This document shows positions 7,785 to 15,779 of a stretch of 64,000 nt of DNA, in pieces. The translations under genes were made by a program, and so were the position numbers. Position 1 is the stretch's first letter. Every line of letters starts with the position of its first letter. Below the pieces are notes generated by a model. The model made no database searches, was not told where the DNA came from, and saw only the letters and a program-made list of their open reading frames with translations. Origin of the DNA: Flavobacterium sp. ACN2 (lineage in GTDB: Bacteria > Bacteroidota > Bacteroidia > Flavobacteriales > Flavobacteriaceae); contig NZ_MRCM01000014.1 in NCBI RefSeq assembly GCF_002303885.1, positions 1 through 64,000 of the forward strand, in the 5' to 3' direction.

Positions 7785-9224
7785 TTAATTAATCAAGATT
7801 TTTTTTGTTGCTTTTCCTTTATCTGTAACAATTTCAAATAAATAGGTTCCATTTGATAAAGAATTTACATTGATAACCTTATTATTTTCTGTTCTAATTA
7901 ATTGTCCTAGAATATTGTAAATATTTACTTTTTGTAAATTCAAATTTTCCTGAAGATCTATAGTTACAACTTGTGAAGCTGGATTAGGAAAAATTCTAGA
8001 ATTATTTAGAACAAATTTATTTGTATTTAATTCTCCAAATAATTGAAATATTCTGATTTCTCCTCTACTTTTTCCGCCTCCAGCACTTATTGAAGCATTA
8101 ATTGCAACTATAGAACCATCGGCAGAAATCGCAATTTTTGTACCGCTTAAATCATAACCTGTTCCATTAATATTATCTCCAATTTGGTTCCAATTACCAT
8201 TAGCATACTTATATACTTTTGTCTGTCCCGCATTATATATTATATCACTATTTTGATTATCACTAAAAGCAACTATAGAACCATCAGAAGATAAAGCTAC
8301 ATCATAACCAATATGATTATTTTGTTGAGTTCCAGAAAATGTATTTCCTTTTTGTTTCCATACACCTCCTTCATTTTGATATACGCTTACAGAGCCATAA
8401 CTTATACTTTGATCTATCCCAGGTGCGCCCACAACTACTGTATTTCCATCTGAAGATAAAGAAACTGAAAAACCACAATTAGCATTTTTTACCTTTCCAT
8501 CAATATCACTTCCAATTTGAATCCATTTATTATCTACGTTACTAAAAACTCTTACATATCCAGCATTTAAAAAACTTCCACTATTTTGGTATCCTCCAAT
8601 AGCAATTTTAGAGCCATCAGGAGTTAGAGAAATACTTTTTCCAAACTTGCTATTTGAAGCTTCTCCATCAATATCTTCACCTATTTGTTGCCAATTGCTT
8701 GAATTATTTCGAAATATCTTAACTGTACCTGAGTCAAAACCAGCATGATCTTCTTCCGAAAAGCCAAAAGCCAATACATTACCATCATTAGATATAACAA
8801 CCTTATCTGGTCTAGAAAGTGTTGAAAAATCAAGATTATTTGTCTGTTTTATCCAACTTCCAGAAACATTTCGATACATTCTAACATAATTAGCCCCTGA
8901 AGAAGTATAACCACAGCAAACCAAAAATTTTCCATCACCAGAAAGTGTTAAATGTCGTCCAAGATAATCTTCCTTTTTTTCACCATATATATCATTTCCA
9001 ACTTGCTTCCAGACATTAGATATCCTTTGATAAACTCTAATTAATCCTGCACCTGTACCGTTGTCAGCATTAAATGCAGAACCAATTGCAATCGTTGATC
9101 CATCTGGAGTTAAAGAAATAGATTGCCCCATTGTATCATAATCATTTTTTCCATTTATGGTTCCAATCTCAGTTTGTCCAAAAGATAAAATAGGAAACAA
9201 AATAAAAAGTAAAATTTTCTTCAT
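7785..9224 (-). CDS. T9SS-exported beta-propeller protein
   Basis: A 479-residue secreted protein. The signal peptide is MKKILLFILFPILSFGQ. The body carries at least seven repeats of the form S(L/I)(T/S)xDGSxIAIGS (for example SLTPDGSTIAIGS, LSGDGKFLVCCG, SLSSDGNTVVVGA, LSSDGSIVAFS). Between them are blocks such as VRVFSNVDNKWIQIGSDIDG, consistent with a seven-bladed propeller related to FG-GAP/kelch types. The last about 75 residues (SRIFPNPASQVVTIDL to GTYLFEIVTDKGKATKKILI) are a type A T9SS sorting domain, so the product should cross the outer membrane by T9SS and be surface-attached or released. No catalytic motif is seen. It lies between an intact DUF2007 gene and a DUF2007 remnant, which suggests a local rearrangement. 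Confidence 0.85.
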   Translation of the reverse strand: MKKILLFILFPILSFGQTEIGTINGKNDYDTMGQSISLTPDGSTIAIGSAFNADNGTGAGLIRVYQRISNVWKQVGNDIYGEKKEDYLGRHLTLSGDGKFLVCCGYTSSGANYVRMYRNVSGSWIKQTNNLDFSTLSRPDKVVISNDGNVLAFGFSEEDHAGFDSGTVKIFRNNSSNWQQIGEDIDGEASNSKFGKSISLTPDGSKIAIGGYQNSGSFLNAGYVRVFSNVDNKWIQIGSDIDGKVKNANCGFSVSLSSDGNTVVVGAPGIDQSISYGSVSVYQNEGGVWKQKGNTFSGTQQNNHIGYDVALSSDGSIVAFSDNQNSDIIYNAGQTKVYKYANGNWNQIGDNINGTGYDLSGTKIAISADGSIVAINASISAGGGKSRGEIRIFQLFGELNTNKFVLNNSRIFPNPASQVVTIDLQENLNLQKVNIYNILGQLIRTENNKVINVNSLSNGTYLFEIVTDKGKATKKILIN

Positions 9225-9312
9225 ACATCAATAATTTATATTTCAGGTAAATATACATATTTCTACAAGCAATAAATTTCTTTCTCAAATCAACAATTTG
9301 AAGAAATAGAGT

Positions 9313-9390
9313 TCGAAACTCAATTTTAAAGATTTTGAACAGAGCACCGACAATTTTGACAATCTCAATAATCCGTTGAAAATCGTCTGA
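9313..9390 (+). pseudogene. remnant of a second DUF2007 gene (3' end only)
   Basis: Reading the frame that stops at TGA 9388-9390 gives KDFEQSTDNFDNLNNPLKIV. The intact DUF2007 protein ends NDFEEVQQILDNLNNPLKIV. The DNA upstream also keeps an AAACTCAA block matching the intact gene's AAACTCAAAG. No start or 5' half can be found. Confidence 0.75.
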
Positions 9391-10146
9391 AACAAAACTC
9401 AAAACAGAACAAAATTCAATTCATCAAAAAATTTTTTTCCTTTTCAACTTTTTTAGTTTTCAACATATATTAAATACAACAAAAAAGATTTTTAAAAATT
9501 TAAAAAAATTTGTTGGTTATTATAGTGTGTTAATATGTCGAATAAATTTATTTTTAAAAGTATTGAAATCAAGTTTCTCTTAGTTATTGTGAGTTATCAA
9601 CATAGTTATTTTTGGTTAAATGATTAATTTATAAGACTTTTTGTATTTTAATTAACAACGGTTGACAACCAAATTTGATTTGATTTTGTAGATAAGTTGA
9701 TATGTTGATTTCTGTTGAAAATGGTATTTTTGATATTGATAACTTTTCCAAAAATTCACGAAACTTTTCTTGGATATTTAATTCCTCTTTTGGATTAGGC
9801 ATTTTTTTGAAACAACCAAAAAAAACTTCTAATTTTCTTTTCGAACTTATTAACATTTTCTGTTAACTTAAAGTTAATTGAATATCAAGCAATTACAAAC
9901 TCCTATTAACACCTCAAAATTTTAACAAATATTCTGTTTATTCTTCATTGATTATGAGATAGTTATAGAGTTATTAAAATTGTTAATAACCTATAAGGTT
10001 TTGACAGTAAGATAGTTGTGATTCTTGTTTTTTGAAACGAATTACACGAATGTGTACGAACTTATATTAGAATGTTTATATAGTATTGAAAAAGAAAATA
10101 ATTTGTGAAAATTGGTGTAATTCGTAGCAACCATTTATTAATTGAG
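9391..10146. other. AT-rich gene-free region, candidate chromosomal origin
   Basis: About 750 bases without a convincing gene. It contains long A/T tracts (for example around 9480-9515) and a cluster of 9-mers resembling relaxed DnaA boxes of the form TTATNAACA: TTATCAACA at 9594-9602, TTATTAACA at 9847-9855, TTATTAACA on the minus strand at 9980-9988 and TTATCAATA on the minus strand at 9734-9742. A further TTATCAACA is at 10747-10755. Most genes to the left are on the minus strand and most to the right on the plus strand. The perfect TTATCCACA box is absent and dnaA is not adjacent, so the call is tentative. Confidence 0.35.
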
Positions 10147-10154
10147 TAAATTTG
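10147..10154 (+). promoter_or_regulatory. -7 promoter element of rpiB
   Basis: TAAATTTG matches TAnnTTTG and lies 27 nt before the rpiB ATG. Confidence 0.5.
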
Positions 10155-10181
10155 CATAACACAACTTAATAGTATAGAAAA

Positions 10182-10613
10182 ATGAAAATTTCGATAGGAA
10201 ACGACCACGCAGGACCAGAATATAAAAAAGCAATTGTTGAAATGCTGAAAGCTAGAGGATATGAAGTAACTAACTATGGTACAGATACTGATGCTTCTGT
10301 TGATTATCCTGATTTTGGACATCCAGTGGCAAATGATGTATCTGAAGGAAAAGCTGATTTTGGAATCGTAATCTGCGGAAGCGGAAACGGAATTGCAATG
10401 ACTGTTAATAAACACCCTAAAGTACGAGCTGGTTTATGCTGGACTAAAGAAATTGCCTATTTAACTCGTTTACATAATGATGCAAATATTGTGAGTATTC
10501 CAGCAAGATTTACCTCAATTCATCAAGCTGTTGAAATCGTTGAAACTTTCCTTGATACCGCTTTTGAAGGTGGTAGACACCAAAATAGAGTGAATAAAAT
10601 TGCTTGTGCATAA
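10182..10613 (+). CDS. rpiB: ribose-5-phosphate isomerase B
   Basis: A 143-residue RpiB/LacAB-type isomerase that interconverts ribose 5-phosphate and ribulose 5-phosphate in the pentose phosphate pathway. Family features are the N-terminal ISIGNDHAGPEYK, the strand plus loop GIVICGSGNGIAMTVNK with the catalytic-base cysteine, and RLHNDANIVSIPARF. The length is normal. It is the first plus-strand gene after the long AT-rich spacer. It is monocistronic, with its own -7 element and a GC-rich terminator behind it. Confidence 0.95.
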   Translation: MKISIGNDHAGPEYKKAIVEMLKARGYEVTNYGTDTDASVDYPDFGHPVANDVSEGKADFGIVICGSGNGIAMTVNKHPKVRAGLCWTKEIAYLTRLHNDANIVSIPARFTSIHQAVEIVETFLDTAFEGGRHQNRVNKIACA

Positions 10614-10631
10614 AAAGTCAAAAAAAAATTC

Positions 10632-10690
10632 GGTGCTTCGCACCTAGTAATAAACACACCGGGCCGATTTTTTAATTTGCCCGTTTTTTT
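10632..10690 (+). terminator. double-hairpin terminator of rpiB
   Basis: A tight GGTGC-TTC-GCACC hairpin (10632-10644) is followed by a CGGGC...GCCCG stem (10660-10683) and seven T residues. It is unusually GC-rich for this window. Confidence 0.75.
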
Positions 10691-10765
10691 ATTTAAGTAT
10701 TTATAATTCAATTATTTAAACTTGTATAAGATCAATGTTTTTTGAGTTATCAACAATGTTAATAT

Positions 10766-11035
10766 CTACTTTTTGTAATTCATAAAGGCAATTATAAGTA
10801 ATGCTTGAATTATTAAAATCAAAACAAACTTCACAATAAAAGAAGTTTTACTCGTTTTATGTCTAAATAGTAACATTGCTGTTAATAACCCTGGCGAGCC
10901 TCCAGCTAAAGCCATGAGAAACAAGGTTTTTTCAGGAATTCTTCGGTTATTTTTTCGAGCTTGAGATTTGTCATATCCAGCGAAAATAAAAACCAGAACA
11001 TTTATAAATAAAAAATATAGTAATAAAACTTCCAT
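10766..11035 (-). CDS. DUF1294 family membrane protein
   Basis: An 89-residue hydrophobic protein with a helix at about residues 3-20 and another at about 66-86. The conserved DUF1294 features are an early YDKSQARKNNRRIPE segment, then LFLMALAGGSPGLLTAMLLFRHKTSK. The DK-x-x-A and GG-x-x-G-x-x motifs are all present. The function of the family is unknown. It is transcribed from a TATCTTTG element on the minus strand and convergent with rpiB. Confidence 0.85.
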   Translation of the reverse strand: MEVLLLYFLFINVLVFIFAGYDKSQARKNNRRIPEKTLFLMALAGGSPGLLTAMLLFRHKTSKTSFIVKFVLILIIQALLIIAFMNYKK

Positions 11036-11052
11036 TGGTTTAAAATTAGAAA

Positions 11053-11060
11053 CAAAGATA
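11053..11060 (-). promoter_or_regulatory. -7 promoter element of the DUF1294 gene
   Basis: TATCTTTG on the minus strand, 17 nt upstream of the DUF1294 ATG. Confidence 0.55.
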
Positions 11061-11150
11061 TTATTTTAGCCAAATGATTTACTATTTTGCAGAAACATTT
11101 TAACAAGTAAATTACACTATTTTAAATAAGAAAATCATTTCATTAAAAGT

Positions 11151-13274
11151 ATGACTAATATTCAATTCATTGCCAAGTCTGTGCAGGCGCCAGCAGTTAG
11201 TATTCAAAACACAGTAAAATTATTAGAAGAAGACTGTACGATTCCGTTTATTTCGCGTTACCGAAAAGATGCTACCGGAAATCTTGATGAAACTGTAATT
11301 GAGCAGATTGCAAAACTTCAAAAAGATTATGATACACTTATAAAACGCAAAGAAGCCGTTTTAAAATCTATTGAAGAGCAAAAAGCACTTACGCCAGATT
11401 TGAAGAAAAAAATTGAAGATAGTTTTGATTTACAAGAAATTGAAGATTTTTACCTTCCGTACAAAAAGAAGAAAAAAACAAAAGCCGATGTTGCGCGCGA
11501 ATTTGGTTTAGAACCTTTGGCGAAATTGATTATATCTGAAAGTGATGCTGATATTGATTTTATTTCAACACAGTACATTAATGAAAATGTTATTAACGAA
11601 GAGGCCGCTATTCAAGGCGCAAGAGATATTGTAGCCGAATGGATCAATGAGAATATCTATGTTCGTAAACAGCTTCGTAGATTATTTCAGCGAAAAGCGT
11701 CGATTACTACAAAAGTGGTTAAAAAGAAAGCCGAAGAAGAAGGAGCACAAAAATTCAACCAATATTTTGATTGGGAAGAACCTTTAACAAAAGCTCCAGC
11801 ACACCGTTTATTGGCAATGCTTCGTGCAGAAAATGAAGGTTTTATCAAAATGAAAATAGATGTTGATATCGACGATGCGTACGATGTTATTGACGAAATC
11901 ATCATTAAAAAACAAAATAATTCGACAGCTCATTTACAATTAGCAATAGAAGATAGTTATAAACGTTTATTGAATCCGGCAATTGGAAATGAAACCCTGC
12001 AGGAAGCAAAAGCAAAAGCGGATGCCAACTCAATTCAGGTTTTTGCCAACAATTTAGGACAGTTATTATTGGCTCCGCCGTTGGGAGAAAAACGTATTTT
12101 GGCAATCGATCCTGGATTTAGAAGCGGTTGTAAAGTGGTTTGTCTGGACGAAAAAGGCGATTTATTATACAACGAAACCATTTATCCGCACGCGCCTCAA
12201 AATGAGGAATCGATGGCGATTAAAAAAATTCGTTCGATGGTAAATGCATATCAAATTGATGCGATTTCTATTGGAAACGGAACAGCTTCGAGAGAAACTG
12301 AATTTTTCATCAAAAAAATCGCGTTTGACAAACCAGTTCAGGTATTTATAGTTTCTGAAGCTGGAGCCTCAGTATATTCGGCATCAAAAATTGCGAGAGA
12401 AGAATTTCCAAATTACGATGTAACGGTGCGTGGATCGGTTTCTATTGGACGACGACTTTCAGATCCGCTGGCCGAATTGGTAAAAATTGATCCAAAAGCG
12501 ATTGGAGTAGGGCAGTATCAGCACGATGTTGACCAAACTAAATTAAAAGAAGAATTAGATAATACGGTTATTCGTTGCGTAAACTCGGTCGGAATTAACA
12601 TCAACACGGCAAGTAAACATTTACTAAGTTATGTGAGTGGAATCGGGGAGAAGCTGGCTGAAAACATTGTACAGTATCGTTCTGAAAACGGGCCTTTTGA
12701 AGATAGAAAACAGTTGAAAAAAGTACCTCGTTTGGGAGATAAAGCCTATCAGCAAGGAGCAGCGTTTATTAGAATTACAAATGCTAAAAATCCGCTGGAT
12801 AATTCGGCGGTGCATCCAGAAGCTTATTCGGTTGTTGAAAAGATGGCAAAAGATTTGAATATTTCTCTAAACGAATTAATTGCTAACAAAGAGAAAACAG
12901 CACTTATTAAAGCAGAAAAGTATGTTACTCCTGAAATTGGTTTACTTACGCTGAAAGACATCATTAAAGAGCTTGAAAAGCCTGGATTGGATCCAAGAAA
13001 GTCGGCTAAGGTTTTTGAATTCGACGCAAACGTAAAATCGATCAAAGATGTGAAAACTGGAATGATTCTTCCAGGAATTGTTAATAACATTACCAACTTT
13101 GGCTGTTTTGTTGACATCGGAATTAAAGAAAGCGGATTGGTTCATATTTCGCAGTTAAAAGCGGGGTTTGTAAGCGATGTAAATGAAGTGGTGAAACTGC
13201 ATCAGCATGTTGATGTAAAAGTTACTGAGGTTGATGAAGATAGAAAGAGAATTCAATTAACAATGATCTTGTAA
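11151..13274 (+). CDS. tex: Tex-family RNA-binding transcription accessory protein
   Basis: A 707-residue Tex protein. The order is a helical Tex N-domain with PFISRYRKDATGNLDE and FYLPYKKKKKTKADVAREFGL, then a YqgF/RNase H-like domain (RILAIDPGFRSGCKVVCLDE). Helix-hairpin-helix motifs follow (NINTASKHLLSYVSGIGEKL and GPFEDRKQLKKVPRLGDKAY), and the protein ends with an S1 domain (GMILPGIVNNITNFGCFVDI) that closes near residue 705. The family binds nucleic acid and affects transcription and stress or toxin gene expression. Length and domain order are normal. It is followed by a bidirectional hairpin shared with the convergent GH8 gene. Confidence 0.95.
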   Translation: MTNIQFIAKSVQAPAVSIQNTVKLLEEDCTIPFISRYRKDATGNLDETVIEQIAKLQKDYDTLIKRKEAVLKSIEEQKALTPDLKKKIEDSFDLQEIEDFYLPYKKKKKTKADVAREFGLEPLAKLIISESDADIDFISTQYINENVINEEAAIQGARDIVAEWINENIYVRKQLRRLFQRKASITTKVVKKKAEEEGAQKFNQYFDWEEPLTKAPAHRLLAMLRAENEGFIKMKIDVDIDDAYDVIDEIIIKKQNNSTAHLQLAIEDSYKRLLNPAIGNETLQEAKAKADANSIQVFANNLGQLLLAPPLGEKRILAIDPGFRSGCKVVCLDEKGDLLYNETIYPHAPQNEESMAIKKIRSMVNAYQIDAISIGNGTASRETEFFIKKIAFDKPVQVFIVSEAGASVYSASKIAREEFPNYDVTVRGSVSIGRRLSDPLAELVKIDPKAIGVGQYQHDVDQTKLKEELDNTVIRCVNSVGININTASKHLLSYVSGIGEKLAENIVQYRSENGPFEDRKQLKKVPRLGDKAYQQGAAFIRITNAKNPLDNSAVHPEAYSVVEKMAKDLNISLNELIANKEKTALIKAEKYVTPEIGLLTLKDIIKELEKPGLDPRKSAKVFEFDANVKSIKDVKTGMILPGIVNNITNFGCFVDIGIKESGLVHISQLKAGFVSDVNEVVKLHQHVDVKVTEVDEDRKRIQLTMIL

Positions 13275-13327
13275 AAAACAATTTTTAAATCCGAAAATCA
13301 TTTTTTTTTGAATTCTTAAATAAAAAA

Positions 13328-13357
13328 ACTCCCAAACTACATTAGTAATTTGGGAGT
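13328..13357. terminator. bidirectional terminator between tex and the GH8 gene
   Basis: AACTCCCAAA and TTTGGGAGTT are paired across a 10-nt loop, with an A run on the left and T-rich sequence on the right. Its inner sequence nearly matches the hairpin at 14817-14849 on the other side of the GH8 gene. Confidence 0.75.
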
Positions 13358-13369
13358 TTCTATTTTAGG

Positions 13370-14767
13370 TTATTTCAAAATCACTTTTTTGGTAATGCTT
13401 TTAAAATTCTCATTAGATATTTTTACAAAATAAACACCTCTTGATTGGTTAGCTAAATTTATTTCTGTCAATTCTGAAGTTGTTTTTTGCTGATGAATAA
13501 TACTTCCGGAAGAAGAAATTATCGAGATAGTAGATTGCCCAGGCGCGTTAACTGTGATTCGATCAGCACTCGGATTGGGGTAAAGCGTGACTGTAGATTT
13601 TTTAATATCGAAATTATCATTTGATAATGTGGCATTTAATGGTAAATAGAAATTACCTGTTAGTAAAAGGGAGTATAATGTTTTTAATGTTTGATGAAAA
13701 TAATTATTTGGCTCGTTGAGGTTTTTAAGATCAATATAAGAAGCATTTAAATGCGCCGGATCTTCACCAGCCATGGCCGCGCAGGCAAAAGCGCCCACAA
13801 ACGTAGCATTATGCCATTGTCCGATTACGTTTCCATTTTGATTGTAACCGTCTTTGATGTTTGCAGAACCGCCAAGATTAACCCGAACAAAATCTGATGT
13901 TTTTTTAGAATAGGTTTTGGCATCAGGAGACCCGTACCAAAGATAATCAACGGCAATTCTCCAAGGAGTTCTAGCGGCATCATAAGTATAGGTTTTTCCT
14001 GCATTAGCATATCTATTAGCTTCAGCTGAATAAGCTCCAGAAGCTTCGCACCAATCAGAAACTAAACCGCCAACAGCATTATTCTGTGTCAAATTATTGT
14101 TGATAACCGTATAAGCCTTAGCAGCAACTTGATTCCAAAAAGCCACATCATTTGTAAAAACCCCAAAAGCTCGGTAATAAGCAGGAGAGAAGTAGGATAT
14201 ATTGGTAATTTGGCTTCCGCCGAATTGATCTCCAGGTTTTAAAACAAAAGTATTAGCTTCAATTTCAAATTTTTTAATTGCTGCAATAAGTGCTTTTGCA
14301 TCACTTTTGTAATTGATGCTTCCAGAACTTGCCCATTGATAATCGGCAACAATTAAAGCAAATGCCGCGTCTAGTTCTGCATCTGTAGCTCCATTAAATT
14401 CTTTTGAACCAGAACAACCGTTAATTTTCCAATTCATAACGCCATTTCCATTCACATGGTCTTTGTAGTAAAGCCAGAAACCGTCAAAGAGTATTTTATC
14501 GGCCATATAAGCAGAAAGGAGCATTCCGTATGCAATACCTTCAGAAACGGTTTCACCCGGATTGTCAAATTTTACCCTGTACCGGCCATTGTTGCAGTCT
14601 TCGACAAAATTGGTTTTCCAAGTATCGTAATTGTTTTGTGCATCCTGACTGTTTTTGGATACAGCCATAATTCCGTTTCCGTACACCTTATTGGCGGGAA
14701 AGGGTTGAGTTTGCGACCAACTTTCTGCTGTGAGCAGAAAAGCCATCACTAAAAGTAAGTTTTTCAT
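13370..14767 (-). CDS. T9SS-exported glycoside hydrolase family 8 (endoglucanase/chitosanase type)
   Basis: A 465-residue secreted glycanase. The signal peptide is residues 1-18 (MKNLLLVMAFLLTAESWS). The GH8 catalytic domain spans about 20-370. VSEGIAYGM contains the predicted general acid Glu76, and ATDAELDAAFALIVADYQW (about 127-145) matches the GH8 signature. A type A T9SS sorting domain occupies about 395-465 (LYPNPSADRITVNAPG to ISNENFKSITKKVILK), so it should be exported to the cell surface or medium. Family members cut beta-1,4-glucan, chitosan, xylan or lichenan; the substrate is not fixed by what I see. It is flanked by two near-identical hairpins. Confidence 0.9.
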   Translation of the reverse strand: MKNLLLVMAFLLTAESWSQTQPFPANKVYGNGIMAVSKNSQDAQNNYDTWKTNFVEDCNNGRYRVKFDNPGETVSEGIAYGMLLSAYMADKILFDGFWLYYKDHVNGNGVMNWKINGCSGSKEFNGATDAELDAAFALIVADYQWASSGSINYKSDAKALIAAIKKFEIEANTFVLKPGDQFGGSQITNISYFSPAYYRAFGVFTNDVAFWNQVAAKAYTVINNNLTQNNAVGGLVSDWCEASGAYSAEANRYANAGKTYTYDAARTPWRIAVDYLWYGSPDAKTYSKKTSDFVRVNLGGSANIKDGYNQNGNVIGQWHNATFVGAFACAAMAGEDPAHLNASYIDLKNLNEPNNYFHQTLKTLYSLLLTGNFYLPLNATLSNDNFDIKKSTVTLYPNPSADRITVNAPGQSTISIISSSGSIIHQQKTTSELTEINLANQSRGVYFVKISNENFKSITKKVILK

Positions 14768-14816
14768 ATGTAAAAAATTTAGGGTGCCTAAAAGTAAGAT
14801 TTTTTAGATATAAAAA

Positions 14817-14849
14817 AAATCCCAAACTACAATTTGTAATTTGGGATTT
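14817..14849. terminator. terminator of tatA, related to the one after tex
   Basis: AAATCCCAAA and TTTGGGATTT pair; the minus-strand side reads into a T run, about 20 nt beyond the tatA stop. The CCCAAACTAC...GTAATTTGGG core is almost the same as at 13331-13354. Confidence 0.75.
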
Positions 14850-14868
14850 AATAAGTTTTTCGAATTTA

Positions 14869-15048
14869 TTATTTCGTTTCTTCTTCTTGTTTTTTAGAAG
14901 CAGCAGGTTGATCGTCTTTAGCAGCGTTTTTAAATTCCTTAATTCCACTTCCTAAACCTTTCATTAATTCTGGAATTTTTTTACCTCCAAAAAGTAATAT
15001 CACAATACCTACGATAACAAGGATTTCTGTAAGACCTAATCTTCCCAT
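14869..15048 (-). CDS. tatA: Sec-independent translocase subunit TatA/E
   Basis: A 59-residue protein read directly from the minus strand. It starts [20 protein letters not shown], a single N-terminal membrane helix with the Glu8 typical of TatA/E. The conserved [20 protein letters not shown] hinge plus amphipathic helix comes next, and the tail is charged ([16 protein letters not shown]). TatA multimerises to form the pore for folded twin-arginine substrates. A TACCTTTG -7 element lies about 50 nt upstream and a hairpin terminator follows. tatB and tatC are not in the window. Confidence 0.93.
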   Translation of the reverse strand: MGRLGLTEILVIVGIVILLFGGKKIPELMKGLGSGIKEFKNAAKDDQPAASKKQEEETK

Positions 15049-15096
15049 GACTAATATATTTAATGCCGAAGCAAATTGTTTATCTTAATTATTCCG

Positions 15097-15104
15097 CAAA
15101 GGTA
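15097..15104 (-). promoter_or_regulatory. -7 promoter element of tatA
   Basis: TACCTTTG on the minus strand, about 48 nt upstream of the tatA ATG. Confidence 0.55.
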
Positions 15105-15235
15105 TATAGAAATATACGAAATAGAAGTATTTTTAGTTTAAAATATTTCGATAAGACCACGTTAAATATTTTATAAAATCGTAAATTATAGCTCTTCATG
15201 AAATTTTTAGAACAAATATCATGACGATTAATTAC

Positions 15236-15243
15236 TATATTTG
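15236..15243 (+). promoter_or_regulatory. -7 promoter element of the 15262 gene
   Basis: TATATTTG matches TAnnTTTG, 18 nt before the ATG of the next gene. Confidence 0.5.
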
Positions 15244-15261
15244 CTAGCATAAAGATGTAGA

Positions 15262-15768
15262 ATGACTAAGAATAAGAAAAAGAATTTTAGGAAAAAACTA
15301 TTCATTAAAAACAGATTAGTAATTTTAAATGAAGACACTTTTGAAGAGATCTTTTCTTTTAAGCTTACTTTAATGAATGTGTTTGTAACGTTTACTTTAG
15401 GTGGAATATTTCTAATTTTGGTTACAACTTTCATTATTGCATTTACCCCACTTCGTGAATTTATTCCTGGATATTCTTCGACAGAATTAAAACGAAATGC
15501 TACGAAACTGGCTATTAAATCAGATTCTTTAGAAACGGCTTTAAAACAAAATGAAGTTTATATAAAAGGAATTCAGAAAGTTTTAAAAGGGGAATTAGAA
15601 TATTCAAAATTTAATAAAGATTCTATCTTAGCAGAATCTGTTGAAGATGCCTCAGATTTAAATATGAAAGCATCTGATGCAGAAATAAAGCTAAGAGAGG
15701 ATGTAGCCGAAACAGAAAAAGAGCTAAAGACAAAATCTCAAGACAAAAAGAAAAGTGACAAAAAATAA
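15262..15768 (+). CDS. single-pass membrane protein resembling the N-terminus of an M23 peptidase
   Basis: A 168-residue protein with a strongly basic cytoplasmic start (MTKNKKKNFRKKLFIKN), then RLVILNEDTFEEIFSFKLT and one membrane helix at about residues 40-62. A periplasmic part begins FTPLREFIPGYSS-x-ELKR, followed by a Lys/Glu-rich coiled-coil tail. The NEDTFEE...FTPLREFIPGYSS block is, as I recall, the N-terminal part of Bacteroidota membrane-bound M23 endopeptidases. Here no HxxxD or HxH zinc motif follows and the frame closes at TAA after a Lys-rich end. It may be a shortened form that keeps only the anchor and coiled coil. It lies between tatA and the GH3-like gene. Confidence 0.6.
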   Translation: MTKNKKKNFRKKLFIKNRLVILNEDTFEEIFSFKLTLMNVFVTFTLGGIFLILVTTFIIAFTPLREFIPGYSSTELKRNATKLAIKSDSLETALKQNEVYIKGIQKVLKGELEYSKFNKDSILAESVEDASDLNMKASDAEIKLREDVAETEKELKTKSQDKKKSDKK

Positions 15769-15779
15769 TACCACTAAAA

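Noticed and set aside
9169-9402. 77-codon minus-strand open frame before the T9SS propeller gene
   Set aside because: It overlaps the propeller signal peptide in another frame and runs antisense to the DUF2007 remnant.
9629-9856. 75-codon minus-strand open frame in the AT-rich gap
   Set aside because: Its composition is plausible for a helical protein, but I recognise no family, see no -7 element before it, and it overlaps the DnaA-box-like 9-mers.
10062-10415. 117-codon minus-strand frame over rpiB
   Set aside because: It is antisense to a clearly conserved rpiB gene, with Ser/Phe/Ile-rich shadow composition.
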